Positions 17,682-27,293 of a stretch of DNA of 64,000 nt are shown here, in pieces. Position numbers and translations under genes: made by a program. Origin of the DNA: Streptomyces sp. PCS3-D2. Its GTDB lineage: Bacteria > Actinomycetota > Actinomycetes > Streptomycetales > Streptomycetaceae. Within the stretch, counting starts at the first letter, position 1. Each line of letters starts with the position of its first letter. The notes below the pieces were generated by a model. That model did no database searches and was not told the origin of the DNA. It was given only the letters and a program-made list of their open reading frames with translations. The stretch lies in NCBI RefSeq assembly GCF_000612545.2, contig NZ_CP097800.1:372001-436000 (forward strand), written 5' to 3'.

Positions 17682-19217
17682 TCAGGGGGCGTTCCCCCGG
17701 CCCAGCACCGTCTCGACGGTGTCCGCCTGCCCCGCATCCTTGTCCGGGCGGTGCCTGACCACGCGCGCGAAGCGCAGAGCCACTCCGGCCGGGTAGCGCG
17801 CCGAACGTTGCAGCCCGTCGTAGGCGATCTCCACCACCAGTTCGGGGCGGACCCGCACGGTGAAACCGTCGTCCGAGGTGGCGAGCGCACGCAGCGCCGC
17901 CGTCTGCCAGCGCAGCATCTCGTCCGTGAGGCCCTTGAACGTCTTGCCGAGCATGGCGTAGGTCCCGTCGGCGGCCCGCGCGCCGAGGTGCAGGTTCGAC
18001 AGGAGGCCGGTGCGCCGCCCGTGGCCCCATTCCGCGGCGAGCACGACCAGGTCCAGCGTGTGCACCGGCTTCACCTTGAGCCAGTGCTTGCCGCGCCGGC
18101 CGGCCGCGTACGTCGAGTCGAGGGCCTTGATCACCGCACCCTCGTGGCCGCGGCGCAGGGTCTCGGCCCAGAACTCAGCGGCCTCGGCCCCCTGGGCCAC
18201 CGGGTCGAGGACCTCCAGGCGGCGGACCCGGGCGGCTGCGGGCACGAGGGCGGCCAGCGCCCCGTACCGCTCGCGGACCGGGAGGTCCAGGAGGACGTCG
18301 CCGCCGACGGCCAGGACGTCGAAGAAGCGGGCGACGACCGGCAGTGTCCGTCGGGCGGCCGCCACGTCCACCCGGGAGCCGACCCGGCTCGCAATGTCCT
18401 GGAAGGGGACGGGACGACCGTCCGCCGTCTGCCCGATCACCTCCCCGTCGAGGATGAACCGGTCCTCCGGCAGCGACCGGGCCAGTTCGGCGACCTCCGG
18501 CAGCCGCTCGGTGATCTCGTCGAGGGAGCGCGTGTAGACCCGTACGCCGTCCCCCTCCCGGTGGACCTGCACCCGGATCCCGTCGAGCTTCTCCTCCACC
18601 GCGCACGGTCCGAGTGCGGCCAGCGCCTCGGCGACCGATCCGGCCGTGCCCGCCAGCATCGGCTGTACGGGCCGCCCCACCCGCACGGTCACGGCCCGCA
18701 GCGCCTCGGCCCCGTGGGCCAACGCCGCCTCGGCGACCCGGGGAAGCGAGCCGTCCAGCATCACAGCGCGGCGCAGCTCCGCCGCGGGCACTCCGGCGGC
18801 CGCGGCCACGCCGTCCAGGGCCAGCGCGTCGAGCGCGCCCTGACGCACCTCGCCCGACAGCAGACTGCGCAGGAAGGCCTGCTCGGCCCCGGTGGCGGCG
18901 CCGAGCAGCCCGGCGACGATCCGGCTGCGCCGGGCGGCGGACCCGGTGCCGGCCTGCGCCGCGAGCCGGCTCACCGCCGCGTCGACGTCGCGGAGGGTCA
19001 GGGTGGGTTCCGGTGCCGGTGCGGTCTCCTGGGCCAGGGTGCGCCAGCCGATCCCGGGACGGCCCTGCGGCAGGCGTCCGGAGAGGTAGGAGATCGCCAG
19101 CCCGGCCTCCTCGGGCGGGGCGGCCGCGAAGAGCTCAGCGAGCAGGGCGGTCTTGCGGGAGCGGGCGGAAGTGGCGGCGACTTCCCGTGACACGCGGGCG
19201 ACCTCGGCCAGGAGCAT
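17682..19217 (-). CDS. ligB: ATP-dependent DNA ligase (LigB type)
   Basis: 511 residues, matching the roughly 507-residue actinobacterial LigB. Helical DNA-binding domain (1-175), then the nucleotidyltransferase domain with motif I EEKLDGIR (adenylated Lys210), motif III FDVLAV, motif IV HEGAVIKA and motif V KHWLKVKP, and a C-terminal OB domain. Seals nicks using ATP; a supplementary repair ligase beside the NAD-dependent LigA. It starts 151 bp from the divergent hydrolase-ABC fusion gene. Confidence 0.93.
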   Translation of the reverse strand: MLLAEVARVSREVAATSARSRKTALLAELFAAAPPEEAGLAISYLSGRLPQGRPGIGWRTLAQETAPAPEPTLTLRDVDAAVSRLAAQAGTGSAARRSRIVAGLLGAATGAEQAFLRSLLSGEVRQGALDALALDGVAAAAGVPAAELRRAVMLDGSLPRVAEAALAHGAEALRAVTVRVGRPVQPMLAGTAGSVAEALAALGPCAVEEKLDGIRVQVHREGDGVRVYTRSLDEITERLPEVAELARSLPEDRFILDGEVIGQTADGRPVPFQDIASRVGSRVDVAAARRTLPVVARFFDVLAVGGDVLLDLPVRERYGALAALVPAAARVRRLEVLDPVAQGAEAAEFWAETLRRGHEGAVIKALDSTYAAGRRGKHWLKVKPVHTLDLVVLAAEWGHGRRTGLLSNLHLGARAADGTYAMLGKTFKGLTDEMLRWQTAALRALATSDDGFTVRVRPELVVEIAYDGLQRSARYPAGVALRFARVVRHRPDKDAGQADTVETVLGRGNAP

Positions 19218-19367
19218 GCGGCCATCCTGCCGTCCGGCGGCGCGGCGTGCAGGTCGGCTCCGTACCGCGGGCGCGGTAGGGGATCACCGCGGACTGGTCC
19301 CTGAGAAGGTCGCCGGATCCGCCTGTGGGTGCTCGGAGGCCGGGTGGCGGGCGTCTAGGGTGCGCGT

Positions 19368-22181
19368 ATGAAGCTCCGTATGCCCCGGCGCCGCCGAGAC
19401 CGCCTGCTCGCGGGCGCCGCCGTCCTGGCCGTCGTGGCGGGTGCCGGTACATGGACGGCCGCGTCCGCGTCCGGCGGAACGCCCGCCGTGCACCGCCAGG
19501 ACCAGGTCCTGAAGATGCCCGGTGCCGACATCGACACCTCCTTCTTCCTCCCGGACGGCGGGGAGGACGGTGGGGCGAGACGGCCGGCCGTGCTCCTCGC
19601 CCACGGCTTCGGTGGCAGCAAGGACGACGTCCGCGCACAGGCCGAGCGGCTGGCCCGCGACGGCTACGCCGTCATGACCTGGTCGGCGCGCGGCTTCGGC
19701 CGCTCCGGCGGCCGGATCGGGCTGAACGACCCCGAGCACGAGGTCAAGGACGTCTCCCGGCTCATCGACTGGCTCGCGGCCCGGCCCGAGGTGCTGCTCG
19801 ACGCGGACGGCGACCCGCGCGTCGGCGTGTCGGGGGCCTCCTACGGCGGTGCCGTCTCGCTGCTGGCCGCCGGTCACGACCGCCGCGTGGACGCGATCGC
19901 CCCGGCGATCACCTACTGGAACCTCGCGGACTCCCTCTTCCCCGGCGGGGTCTTCAAGAAACTGTGGTCCGGCATCTTCTTCACCACCGGCTCGGCCGAC
20001 GGGATGCAGCGCGCCGCAGCGGCGCCGCCGGACACCGGCGGCACGCGGCCGCCGGGCACGGACGGGGCCGCGCCCGGCGCCGGGTCCGGGTCCGGGTCCA
20101 CGACCGGATCCGGGTCCCAGGACGGTGCCCCGGCCGCTCCGGGCTGCGGGAGGTTCACCCCGGAGCTGTGCGCGATGTACGAACGCGTCGCCGTGGCCGG
20201 GAAGCCCGACGCCGAGGCCCGCACCCTGCTGGAGGCGCGCAGTCCGTCGGCGGTCGCCGACCGGATCAAGGTGCCGGCCCTCATCGTGCAGGGGCAGGAC
20301 GACTCCCTCTTCCCGCTGGACCAGGCCGACGCCATGGCCGCGGCCATCACGGCGAACGGCGCGCCCGTGTCGGTGGACTGGGCGGCCGGCGGACACGACG
20401 GCGGCATGCGCGAGGCGGACCGGGTGGAGGCCCGCGTCGCCGCCTGGTTCGACCGCCATCTCAAGGGCGACGAGGGCGTTGACACCGGCCCGGCGTTCCG
20501 GGTCTCGCGCTCCGGGGGGATCGACTCCACGGACGGCGAGGTGATACTGCGCGGCGCGACCGGCGACCGCTACCCAGGGCTGACTTCCGGCCCGAGGGAG
20601 TTCAGCCTGTCGGGGCGGGAGCAAAGCTTCACCAACCCGGCGGGCGGCGCGCCACCCGCACTGTCCTCCCTGCCCGGCATCGGCGGGCAGCTCGCCTCCC
20701 TCGGGGCCGGGTTCTCGCTGGACTTCCCCGGGCAGAACGCCCGCTTCGAGTCGGCGCCGCTGGACCGGGACCTGCAGATCACCGGCAGCCCGACCGTGAC
20801 GCTGAAGGTGAGGTCGACGGCAGCGGACGGTTCCGCCGTGCTGTTCGGCAAGGTGTACGACGTGGGGCCCGACGGGCGGCAGCAGGTCCTGCCTTCCCAG
20901 CTGGTCGCCCCGCTGCGGGTGGAGAACGCGCAGCAGGGCGCCACCGTGCGGATGAGGCTGCCCGCGATCGACCACTCCGTCACCGCCGGACACCGGCTGC
21001 GTCTCGTGGTCGCCGCCACGGACCTCGGCTATGCCGGCCCGGCCGCGACGGCCCGCTACACGGTCTCGGTGGACGGCCCGTTGGCCGTGCCCGTCGCGCC
21101 CCGGGTGCGGACGGCCACGGCGGGACTGCCCGCCTGGACGTGGGCCCTGCCGCTGGGCGCGCTGGCGCTGGCCGCGGCACTGCTCGGGTTCCGCAGGACG
21201 GGCCGGGGCGCTGCGGGCGCGGCCGGGCCGCGGTCCGGGGGACCGCGGCCGGACCCGGCGCTGGCCGACGTACCGCTGCAGATCACCGGGCTGACGAAAC
21301 GGTACGCGAAGTCGCAGGACCGGTACGCGGTACGGGATCTCTCGCTGCGCGTGGAGAAGGGGCAGGTGCTGGGGCTGCTCGGGCCGAACGGAGCCGGGAA
21401 GACCACCACGCTGCGCATGCTGATGGGGCTGATCTCGCCGGACGCCGGGGAGATCCGGGTGTTCGGGCACCCCGTGCGGGCCGGGGCGCCGGTCCTGTCG
21501 CGGGTCGGGGCCTTCGTCGAAGGCGCGGGATTCCTGCCGCACCTGACCGGCCGGGCCAATCTGGAGCTGTATTGGCAGGCCACCGGCCGCCCGGCCGGTG
21601 ATTCCCACATGGCGGAGGCGCTGGAGATCGCGGGGCTCGGCGACGCGCTGGAGCGCGCGGTGCGCACGTACTCCCAGGGCATGCGGCAGCGGCTCGCCAT
21701 CGCGCAGGCGATGCTCGGGATGCCGGACCTGTTGATCCTCGACGAACCGACGAACGGGCTGGACCCGCCGCAGATCCGCGAGATGCGGGACGTGATGATC
21801 CGCTACGCGGCCGGCGGACGGACCGTCATCGTCTCCAGCCACCTGCTGTCGGAGGTCGAGCAGTCCTGTACGCACCTGGTGGTCATGGACCGCGGGCAGC
21901 GGGTGGCGGCGGGCGAGGTCGCAGAGATCACCGGGGGCGGGGACACCCTGCTGGTGACGCTGGCGGAGCCGGTGGACGAGGTGGCCGTCGGGAAGGTGGC
22001 GGCACTGGAGGGCGTGGGGTCGGTGGTGGTCGCGGACGACGGGCTGCTCGTGCGGCTCGAAGGCGCGACGCCCGCCGGGCTGATCGCTGAACTCGTGCGG
22101 CTGGAGGTGCCGGTGACCGGAGTGGGGCCGCACCGCAGACTGGAGGACGCGTTCCTCACCCTGATCGGAGGCCCTGCGTGA
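19368..22181 (+). CDS. S15 hydrolase fused to an ABC transporter ATPase
   Basis: 937 residues in one frame. A signal-anchor (12-33) is followed by an extracytoplasmic alpha/beta hydrolase of the X-Pro dipeptidyl-peptidase S15 type. Its nucleophile is Ser158 in GVSGASYGG, with VQGQDDSLFP (Asp) and AGGHDGG (His), and a Gly/Ser linker insertion near 235-250. A jelly-roll C-terminal X-Pro domain follows, then a second membrane helix (about 585-606, WTWALPLGALALAAALLGF). The cytoplasmic part is an ABC ATPase with Walker A GPNGAGKTT, signature YSQGMRQR and Walker B LLILDEPTNGLD. The topology puts the hydrolase outside and the ATPase inside. The downstream permease overlaps it by 4 bp, so together they make an exporter with a built-in outer hydrolase. 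Substrate unknown. Confidence 0.92.
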   Translation: MKLRMPRRRRDRLLAGAAVLAVVAGAGTWTAASASGGTPAVHRQDQVLKMPGADIDTSFFLPDGGEDGGARRPAVLLAHGFGGSKDDVRAQAERLARDGYAVMTWSARGFGRSGGRIGLNDPEHEVKDVSRLIDWLAARPEVLLDADGDPRVGVSGASYGGAVSLLAAGHDRRVDAIAPAITYWNLADSLFPGGVFKKLWSGIFFTTGSADGMQRAAAAPPDTGGTRPPGTDGAAPGAGSGSGSTTGSGSQDGAPAAPGCGRFTPELCAMYERVAVAGKPDAEARTLLEARSPSAVADRIKVPALIVQGQDDSLFPLDQADAMAAAITANGAPVSVDWAAGGHDGGMREADRVEARVAAWFDRHLKGDEGVDTGPAFRVSRSGGIDSTDGEVILRGATGDRYPGLTSGPREFSLSGREQSFTNPAGGAPPALSSLPGIGGQLASLGAGFSLDFPGQNARFESAPLDRDLQITGSPTVTLKVRSTAADGSAVLFGKVYDVGPDGRQQVLPSQLVAPLRVENAQQGATVRMRLPAIDHSVTAGHRLRLVVAATDLGYAGPAATARYTVSVDGPLAVPVAPRVRTATAGLPAWTWALPLGALALAAALLGFRRTGRGAAGAAGPRSGGPRPDPALADVPLQITGLTKRYAKSQDRYAVRDLSLRVEKGQVLGLLGPNGAGKTTTLRMLMGLISPDAGEIRVFGHPVRAGAPVLSRVGAFVEGAGFLPHLTGRANLELYWQATGRPAGDSHMAEALEIAGLGDALERAVRTYSQGMRQRLAIAQAMLGMPDLLILDEPTNGLDPPQIREMRDVMIRYAAGGRTVIVSSHLLSEVEQSCTHLVVMDRGQRVAAGEVAEITGGGDTLLVTLAEPVDEVAVGKVAALEGVGSVVVADDGLLVRLEGATPAGLIAELVRLEVPVTGVGPHRRLEDAFLTLIGGPA

Positions 22182-23050
22182 GTACGGCGACGACGGCGCG
22201 GGAGGCGGCTTCCGGTTACCGGGCGAGCCGGACGCTCCCGCTGCGTGTGGAGGCGCTGCGGCAGTGGCGCCGGCGGCGGACCCTGGTGATGGGCGGGGTG
22301 CTGGCCGCCCTGCCCTTCATCCTGATCATCGCGTTCGCGGTGGGGGGCGGGCCGGGCAGTCGGCGCGGCGGTGGCAACCGGATCACCCTGATCGACACGG
22401 CCACGGCCTCGGGCGCGAACTTCGCCGCGACCTGTCTGTTCGTCTCGGCCGGTTTCCTTCTGGTGGTGCCGGTGGCGCTGTTCTGCGGGGACACCGTGGC
22501 CTCGGAGGCGAGCTGGTCCTCGCTGCGCTACCTGCTGGCCTCACCGGTGCCGCGGGCGCGGCTGTTGTGGAGCAAGCTGGTGGTGGCGCTGGGCTTCAGC
22601 CTGGCGGCGATCGTGCTGCTGCCGGTGGTGGCGCTGGCCGCCGGCACGGCCGCGTACGGGTGGGGGCCGCTGAAGCTCCCGGCGGGCGGGGCGCTGGCGG
22701 CCGGGGACACGGTGCCGCGGCTCGCGCTGGCGGTCGCCTTCGTGTTCGTGTCGCAACTGGTGACGGCAGGGCTGGCGTTCTGGCTCTCCACGCGGACGGA
22801 CGCACCGTTGGGTGCGGTGGGCGGCGCGGTCGGGCTGACGATCGTCGGCAACGTGCTGGACGCGGTGACGGCGCTCGGCTCCTGGCGCGAGTTCCTGCCG
22901 GCGCACTGGCAGTTCGCGTGGGCGGACGCCCTGCAACCCCAGCTGGAGTGGGGCGGCATGGTGAAGGGGGCGGTGGTTTCGGTGTCCTACGCGCTGGTGC
23001 TCTTCGCCCTCGCCTTCCGTGGCTTCTCCCGCAAGGACATCGTGTCCTGA
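22178..23050 (+). CDS. ABC-2-type transporter permease partner of the hydrolase-ATPase fusion
   Basis: 290 residues with six hydrophobic helices: LVMGGVLAALPFILIIAFAV, the FAATCLFVSAGFLLVVPVAL pair, and others to LVLFALAFRGF. This is the ABC-2 permease pattern used with CcmA/NatA-like ATPases. It starts with GTG inside the stop of the fusion gene (GTGA at 22178-22181), so stoichiometric expression by coupling is expected. It should form the membrane channel of an exporter whose ATPase carries an outer hydrolase domain. Confidence 0.9.
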   Translation: MSTATTAREAASGYRASRTLPLRVEALRQWRRRRTLVMGGVLAALPFILIIAFAVGGGPGSRRGGGNRITLIDTATASGANFAATCLFVSAGFLLVVPVALFCGDTVASEASWSSLRYLLASPVPRARLLWSKLVVALGFSLAAIVLLPVVALAAGTAAYGWGPLKLPAGGALAAGDTVPRLALAVAFVFVSQLVTAGLAFWLSTRTDAPLGAVGGAVGLTIVGNVLDAVTALGSWREFLPAHWQFAWADALQPQLEWGGMVKGAVVSVSYALVLFALAFRGFSRKDIVS

Positions 23051-23071
23051 CGGGCGGCCGGCAGCCTGCTC

Positions 23072-23114
23072 GACGAGCGCTCCTCCTGCCCTTGGGGCAC
23101 GGGGAGCGCTCGTC
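23072..23114. terminator. Bidirectional terminator
   Basis: Perfect 12-bp arms (GACGAGCGCTCC and complement) separated by 19 nt, itself containing a small TGCCC/GGGCA hairpin. It lies between the convergent permease and aldo/keto reductase genes. Confidence 0.75.
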
Positions 23115-23128
23115 TGCCGGGCATGGCC

Positions 23129-24079
23129 CTACGCGGGGACCGCCGGGGCGATCGCGTCGATCTCGGCGAGCAGGTCGGCGTCCAGCGGGCGTTCGCCGGC
23201 GGCGGCGTTGGCCCGAATCTGCTCGGGGGAAGTGGCGCCCGCGATCACCGAGGCGCAGCCGGGCCGGCCGGAGAGCCAGCCGATGGCCAGTTCCAGGACC
23301 GTGCGGCCGTACTTCTCCGCGATCGCGGCCAGCGCCTCGACCACGTCGAGGCGCTCCTCGGTGAGGTAGCTGTCCCTGCCTTCGAGGCGGGAGCCGGCCG
23401 GGACGGGCGCGCCTCGGCGAATCTTGCCGGTCAGCAGGCCGTTGGCGAGCGGGTAGTAAGGGAGTACGCCGACCCCGTAGTGCAGGGCCGCGGGTACCAG
23501 CTCGCGCTCGGCCGACCGCTCCAGCAGCGACCACTCGTTCTGCGCGGACACGAAGGGGACGAATCCGCTCTCGCGGGCGACGTGGGCGGCTTCGGCGAGC
23601 TGCCAGCCGGAGAAGTTGGAGTGGCCGACGTAGCGGACCTTGCCCTCGGCGACGAGCTCGGTGAGCGCGGCGAGCGTCTCGGTGATGGGGGTGGCCGGGT
23701 CGTGGCTGTGCAGCTGGAGCAGGTCTATGCGGTCGGTTCCGAGCCTGCGCAGGGACTCCTCGACGGCGCGCCGGATGTAGGCGCGGCCGCCGGGGGATCC
23801 GGCGGCGGGGCCGTACTTCATGTCGACGCCGTCGTACCCGAACTTGGTGGCGAGGACGACCTGGTCGCGACGGCCCTTCAGGGCCTGCCCGAGGTGCCGC
23901 TCGGAGTCGCCCCCGCCGCCGTAGATGTCGGCGGTGTCGAGGAGCGTGACACCCGCGTCCAGGGCGGCGTCGACGACGGCGCGGGTGGCCCGGGCGTCGA
24001 GCCGGCCGCCGAAGTTGTTGCAGCCGAGGCCGACCGCGGACACTCGCAGACCGGAACTGCCCAGGGGGAGATGGCGCAT
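23129..24079 (-). CDS. Aldo/keto reductase
   Basis: 316 residues, (beta/alpha)8 barrel, NADPH-dependent carbonyl reductase. The catalytic tetrad is visible: Asp in LLDTADIYGGG with Tyr in the same motif, Lys in VLATKFG, and His in LLQLHSHDP. The family hallmark YVGHSNFSGWQL and the C-terminal NADPH-binding SVIAGATSPEQI are present. Monocistronic. The physiological substrate cannot be predicted. Confidence 0.93.
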   Translation of the reverse strand: MRHLPLGSSGLRVSAVGLGCNNFGGRLDARATRAVVDAALDAGVTLLDTADIYGGGGDSERHLGQALKGRRDQVVLATKFGYDGVDMKYGPAAGSPGGRAYIRRAVEESLRRLGTDRIDLLQLHSHDPATPITETLAALTELVAEGKVRYVGHSNFSGWQLAEAAHVARESGFVPFVSAQNEWSLLERSAERELVPAALHYGVGVLPYYPLANGLLTGKIRRGAPVPAGSRLEGRDSYLTEERLDVVEALAAIAEKYGRTVLELAIGWLSGRPGCASVIAGATSPEQIRANAAAGERPLDADLLAEIDAIAPAVPA

Positions 24080-24566
24080 GTGTGTTCGTTCCTCCGACTC
24101 GACGCGTACATGATCAACAGCTCGTCAGTCTAGGGTCGGGCGGTCGCGTGGCGCGTTCGACTCCCGGCCATCCTGTGCGGAATCGTTCATCTTCGCCGCC
24201 GTACGCCATCTCCCGCTCCCGCATGACCGTCCGATGTTCGGAAACGACAAGGAGCCAGCCTAGAACGGCCGAGTGGGGCGCCTGCCACCCCTCTCGCCCG
24301 TTCTGCCGCATACCTGCGGCCGGATCAGGTCGATCAGTCACCACCCCTCGGGGACTGCGGGCGATCGCCTGATGGCATACCTTGACCGTTTTCTTCGACG
24401 CGGGCGGGCCGGGAGCGTTCAAACCGTCTGGACGAGTGAAGCTCGCAGACTGTCACCAAGAGCGGAGATGTCCTGATATGCGCTACGAGGTCCACCGACA
24501 GGGCTAGAACGGATCCCCACGGCACCGACCGGCGCGCCCGGTCTGCGATTTCGAGAGGACGGCTTC
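24080..24566. other. Intergenic region, no supported gene
   Basis: 487 bp between the start of the minus-strand aldo/keto reductase and the plus-strand S15-like hydrolase, so promoters for both must lie here. It is more AT-rich than the coding DNA. A minus-strand open frame at 24114-24422 has poor codon bias and no ribosome-binding site. I see no RNA gene or strong inverted repeat. Confidence 0.5.
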
Positions 24567-26390
24567 GTGAGCCACTCGCAGGACGACAACCCGATCACCC
24601 CCGTCACCGCGGCCCAGTTGATCCGGATCTCCGGGCAGGGCATCTACACCTCGGCCACGTCCGTGGACCCGGACGCCGTCAACGTCGCCGAGGCGCTGGT
24701 CGCCACGCTGAACGGGACGGCCGAGACCCCGCTGCTCACCCCCGAACTCCAGCGGCTGACGGAACAGGTGCGGCAGAAGGCGACCTTCGGCTTTCCCCGC
24801 ATCACCACCCACGACGGCGTGAGTCTCTCCGCCCACACCATCAGGCTCAACACCTCGGAGCCCCGCCCAGTGGTGATCGTGCCGTCGGGTTGGACTCCGT
24901 TCGGCTGGATCATCTTCGAGTACGCCTACCTCCAGCTGGCGCTCCGCGGCTACCACGTCCTGGCCTACACTCCGCGCGGAATCGGCCTCACCTTCCCCGT
25001 CTCAGACGGCTCCTTCGCGGACGCGCCCTGGACCTCCGGCGGCACGATCGACGTGGCCGGCCCTTCGGACTGGGCCGACGGCTCCACCGTCATCGACTAC
25101 GCCCAGCAGCACTTCGCACCGAGCAGGATCGCCTTCCTCGGCGAGTCCTACGGATCCGGGATCAGCCAGCTGGTGGCGGCCCACGACCCGACCGGCCGCG
25201 TGGACGCGGTCGTGGCCCTGAGCACGTGGGGCGACCTGGCCGACAGCCTCTACCAGAACGACACCCGGCACATGAAGGCCGTACAGGCCTTGATCGACTT
25301 CACCGGGGGGCCGATCGAGCGGAAGTTCGACCCGGCCACCCGGCAGATCCTCGAGGACTTCCTGGCCGGCGAGAACCTCGAAGGCGTGGTGGCCTGGGGC
25401 AAGAAGCGCTCCCCGTCCTCGTACGCCGACCGGACCAACGCCCGCGGCGTCCCCACCTTCATCTCCAACACCTGGCACGAAACGCTGTTCCCGGCCAACC
25501 AGGCCATCGAGCACTTCGAGCGGCTGACCGTGCCCAAGCGGCTCAACCTCTGGATCGGCGACCACGCCGCGCCCGAGGGCGCCGGCCTCACCATCCCGTT
25601 CAGCGGGCCGAACCTGCCCGTCGAGGAGGCGTTCGCCTGGCTCGACCACCACCTGCTCGGGGCCGACAACGGCGTTCCCGGCTGGACGCCGCTGAGCAAC
25701 CAGATCATGTTCACCTACCGGACCGAACCCGACCCCGGGACCGGCCAGCGCGTCATCACCGAACCGGCCGTCCGCGAAGCGGCGCAGTCCTGGGCGGACG
25801 TCACCGCCTCCACCGAATCCTGGTACCTCACCGCCTCCTCCACGGACCGCCGTGACGGCGGCCTCGGCACCGCGCCGGAGACGGGCTGGAAGCGCGAGTT
25901 CACGGCCGGGCAGATCACGGCCGCCACCGCGGTCGACGCCATCATCACCACGGGCCAGGCGGAGTGGAAGGGCAACCCGAAGCCCTACCCCACGGGCACC
26001 TTCGACCGCCGGCACCTCGCCGTGTGGACCAGCGGCCCGCTCCAGACGGGCCGCCGCATCCGCGGTGTACCCCAGCTGACGCTGACCGTGCGCAGCTCCG
26101 CCCCGGACGCGACCCTGGTGGCCTATCTGTTCGACGTCGCCCCCGACGACACCGCCCGCATCATCACGCACGAGCCCTTCACGCTGCGAGAGCTCGCCCC
26201 CGGCGAGGACCGCAGGGCCACCTGGCACCTCCAGGCCGCCGGCTACGACCTCGCCCCGAACCACCGGCTCATGCTCGTGGTGAACAGCAAGGACCAGCTC
26301 TACTCCGACGCGGGCGACGGCGCTGCCCACAGCATCACGCTCACCGCCGCCGAGGACACCTCCGCCCGCCTGGTCCTGCCCCTGGGATAG
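24567..26390 (+). CDS. CocE/NonD-family (S15-like) alpha/beta hydrolase, cytoplasmic
   Basis: 607 residues. Alpha/beta hydrolase core with nucleophile in FLGESYGSGISQ, an insertion or cap region, and a C-terminal jelly-roll X-Pro domain (about 440-605; LTLTVRSSAPDATLVAYLFD, ...NHRLMLVVNSKDQLYSD). Related enzymes hydrolyse esters or X-Pro peptides. There is no signal peptide, unlike the S15 domain at 19368. The GTG at 24567 is preceded by GAGAGGA at 8 nt. Monocistronic; convergent with the B12 transporter operon. Confidence 0.88.
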   Translation: MSHSQDDNPITPVTAAQLIRISGQGIYTSATSVDPDAVNVAEALVATLNGTAETPLLTPELQRLTEQVRQKATFGFPRITTHDGVSLSAHTIRLNTSEPRPVVIVPSGWTPFGWIIFEYAYLQLALRGYHVLAYTPRGIGLTFPVSDGSFADAPWTSGGTIDVAGPSDWADGSTVIDYAQQHFAPSRIAFLGESYGSGISQLVAAHDPTGRVDAVVALSTWGDLADSLYQNDTRHMKAVQALIDFTGGPIERKFDPATRQILEDFLAGENLEGVVAWGKKRSPSSYADRTNARGVPTFISNTWHETLFPANQAIEHFERLTVPKRLNLWIGDHAAPEGAGLTIPFSGPNLPVEEAFAWLDHHLLGADNGVPGWTPLSNQIMFTYRTEPDPGTGQRVITEPAVREAAQSWADVTASTESWYLTASSTDRRDGGLGTAPETGWKREFTAGQITAATAVDAIITTGQAEWKGNPKPYPTGTFDRRHLAVWTSGPLQTGRRIRGVPQLTLTVRSSAPDATLVAYLFDVAPDDTARIITHEPFTLRELAPGEDRRATWHLQAAGYDLAPNHRLMLVVNSKDQLYSDAGDGAAHSITLTAAEDTSARLVLPLG

Positions 26391-26409
26391 CCCCGCACGG
26401 CAGGAGCGC

Positions 26410-26428
26410 CCCGGCCGGGTCGGCCGGG
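26410..26428. terminator. Weak hairpin between convergent units
   Basis: Arms CCCGGCC/GGCCGGG with a 5-nt loop, 20 bp after the hydrolase stop and ahead of the end of the btu operon. Short, so only a candidate. Confidence 0.4.
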
Positions 26429-26471
26429 AACGGTGTCGCCCTGGGCTTCGCCACCGTCCCGGCCCGGTCCA

Positions 26472-27293
26472 TCACCCCGCAGCACTCCGCCAGGAGCCCG
26501 CCGCCTCGGGCAGGTAGACGACGTTGGGCGCGCCCGTGTCGGGGTGGACCTCGATGCGGGCCCGCACGCGATACACCTCGGCCAGCAGTTCCTCGGTGAG
26601 CACCTCGGCCGGTGGCCCCGAGGCGGCGACCCGGCCGGCCCCGAGGACGTAGAGCCGGTCGCAGAAGGCGGCCGCGAGGTTCAGGTCGTGCAGGACGAGG
26701 AGGCTGGTGGCCGGCAGCGCCCTGACCAGGCCGAGCACCTCCAGCTGGTAGCGGATGTCGAGGTGGTTGGTCGGCTCGTCGAGGGCGAGCAGTCCAGGGT
26801 CCTGGACGAGGGACCGCGCCACCAGGACCCGCTGTCTCTCACCTCCGGACAGCTCGTCGAAGCGGCGGGAGGCGAAGGCACCCGCCCCCACGGTCTCCAG
26901 GGCCGCGGTGACGCACTGCCGGTCGTACGGGCCGTCCTGTTCCCAGAAGCGCTTGTGCGGGCTGCGTCCCATGGCGGCGACCTCGCGCACGGTGAGCCCG
27001 AACGTACCGGTCGCGTCCTGCGGCACCACCGCCACGCGCCGTGCCCGTTCCTTGACGGTGAGGCTGCGGGCGTCGGCCCCGTCCAGCAGCACCCGCCCGG
27101 CGGTCGCCCGCAGGGCCCCGTGGACGCAGCGCAACAGGCTGGTTTTGCCGCTGCCGTTGGGGCCGACCACTCCGACCGTCTCGCCGGGCCTGGCGGTGAG
27201 GTCGATCCCGTGCAGCAGCGTGTGCCCGTCGGTCTCGTAGCGCACGCCCTCCACCGCGAGTTCCACCGGCCCGGCCGGCCCGCTCCCGGTCAC
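26472..27293 (-). CDS. btuD: Cobalamin ABC transporter ATP-binding protein
   Basis: 273 residues. Walker A GPNGSGKTS (44-52), Q-loop VPQDATGTFG, signature LSGGERQR, Walker B LLALDEPTNHLD and H-loop LHDLNLAAAFCD, all typical of the FecE/BtuD/FhuC importers. The GTG start at 27293 overlaps the permease stop (GTGA, 27290-27293). By sequence alone it could serve siderophores, heme or B12. The cobalamin riboswitch at the head of this operon points to B12 or a corrinoid. Confidence 0.92.
   Translation of the reverse strand: MTGSGPAGPVELAVEGVRYETDGHTLLHGIDLTARPGETVGVVGPNGSGKTSLLRCVHGALRATAGRVLLDGADARSLTVKERARRVAVVPQDATGTFGLTVREVAAMGRSPHKRFWEQDGPYDRQCVTAALETVGAGAFASRRFDELSGGERQRVLVARSLVQDPGLLALDEPTNHLDIRYQLEVLGLVRALPATSLLVLHDLNLAAAFCDRLYVLGAGRVAASGPPAEVLTEELLAEVYRVRARIEVHPDTGAPNVVYLPEAAGSWRSAAG

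Noticed and set aside
24114-24422. 102-codon minus-strand frame in the 24-kb intergenic gap
   Set aside because: Poor codon bias, no ribosome-binding site, no recognisable motif, and it occupies the likely promoter region.
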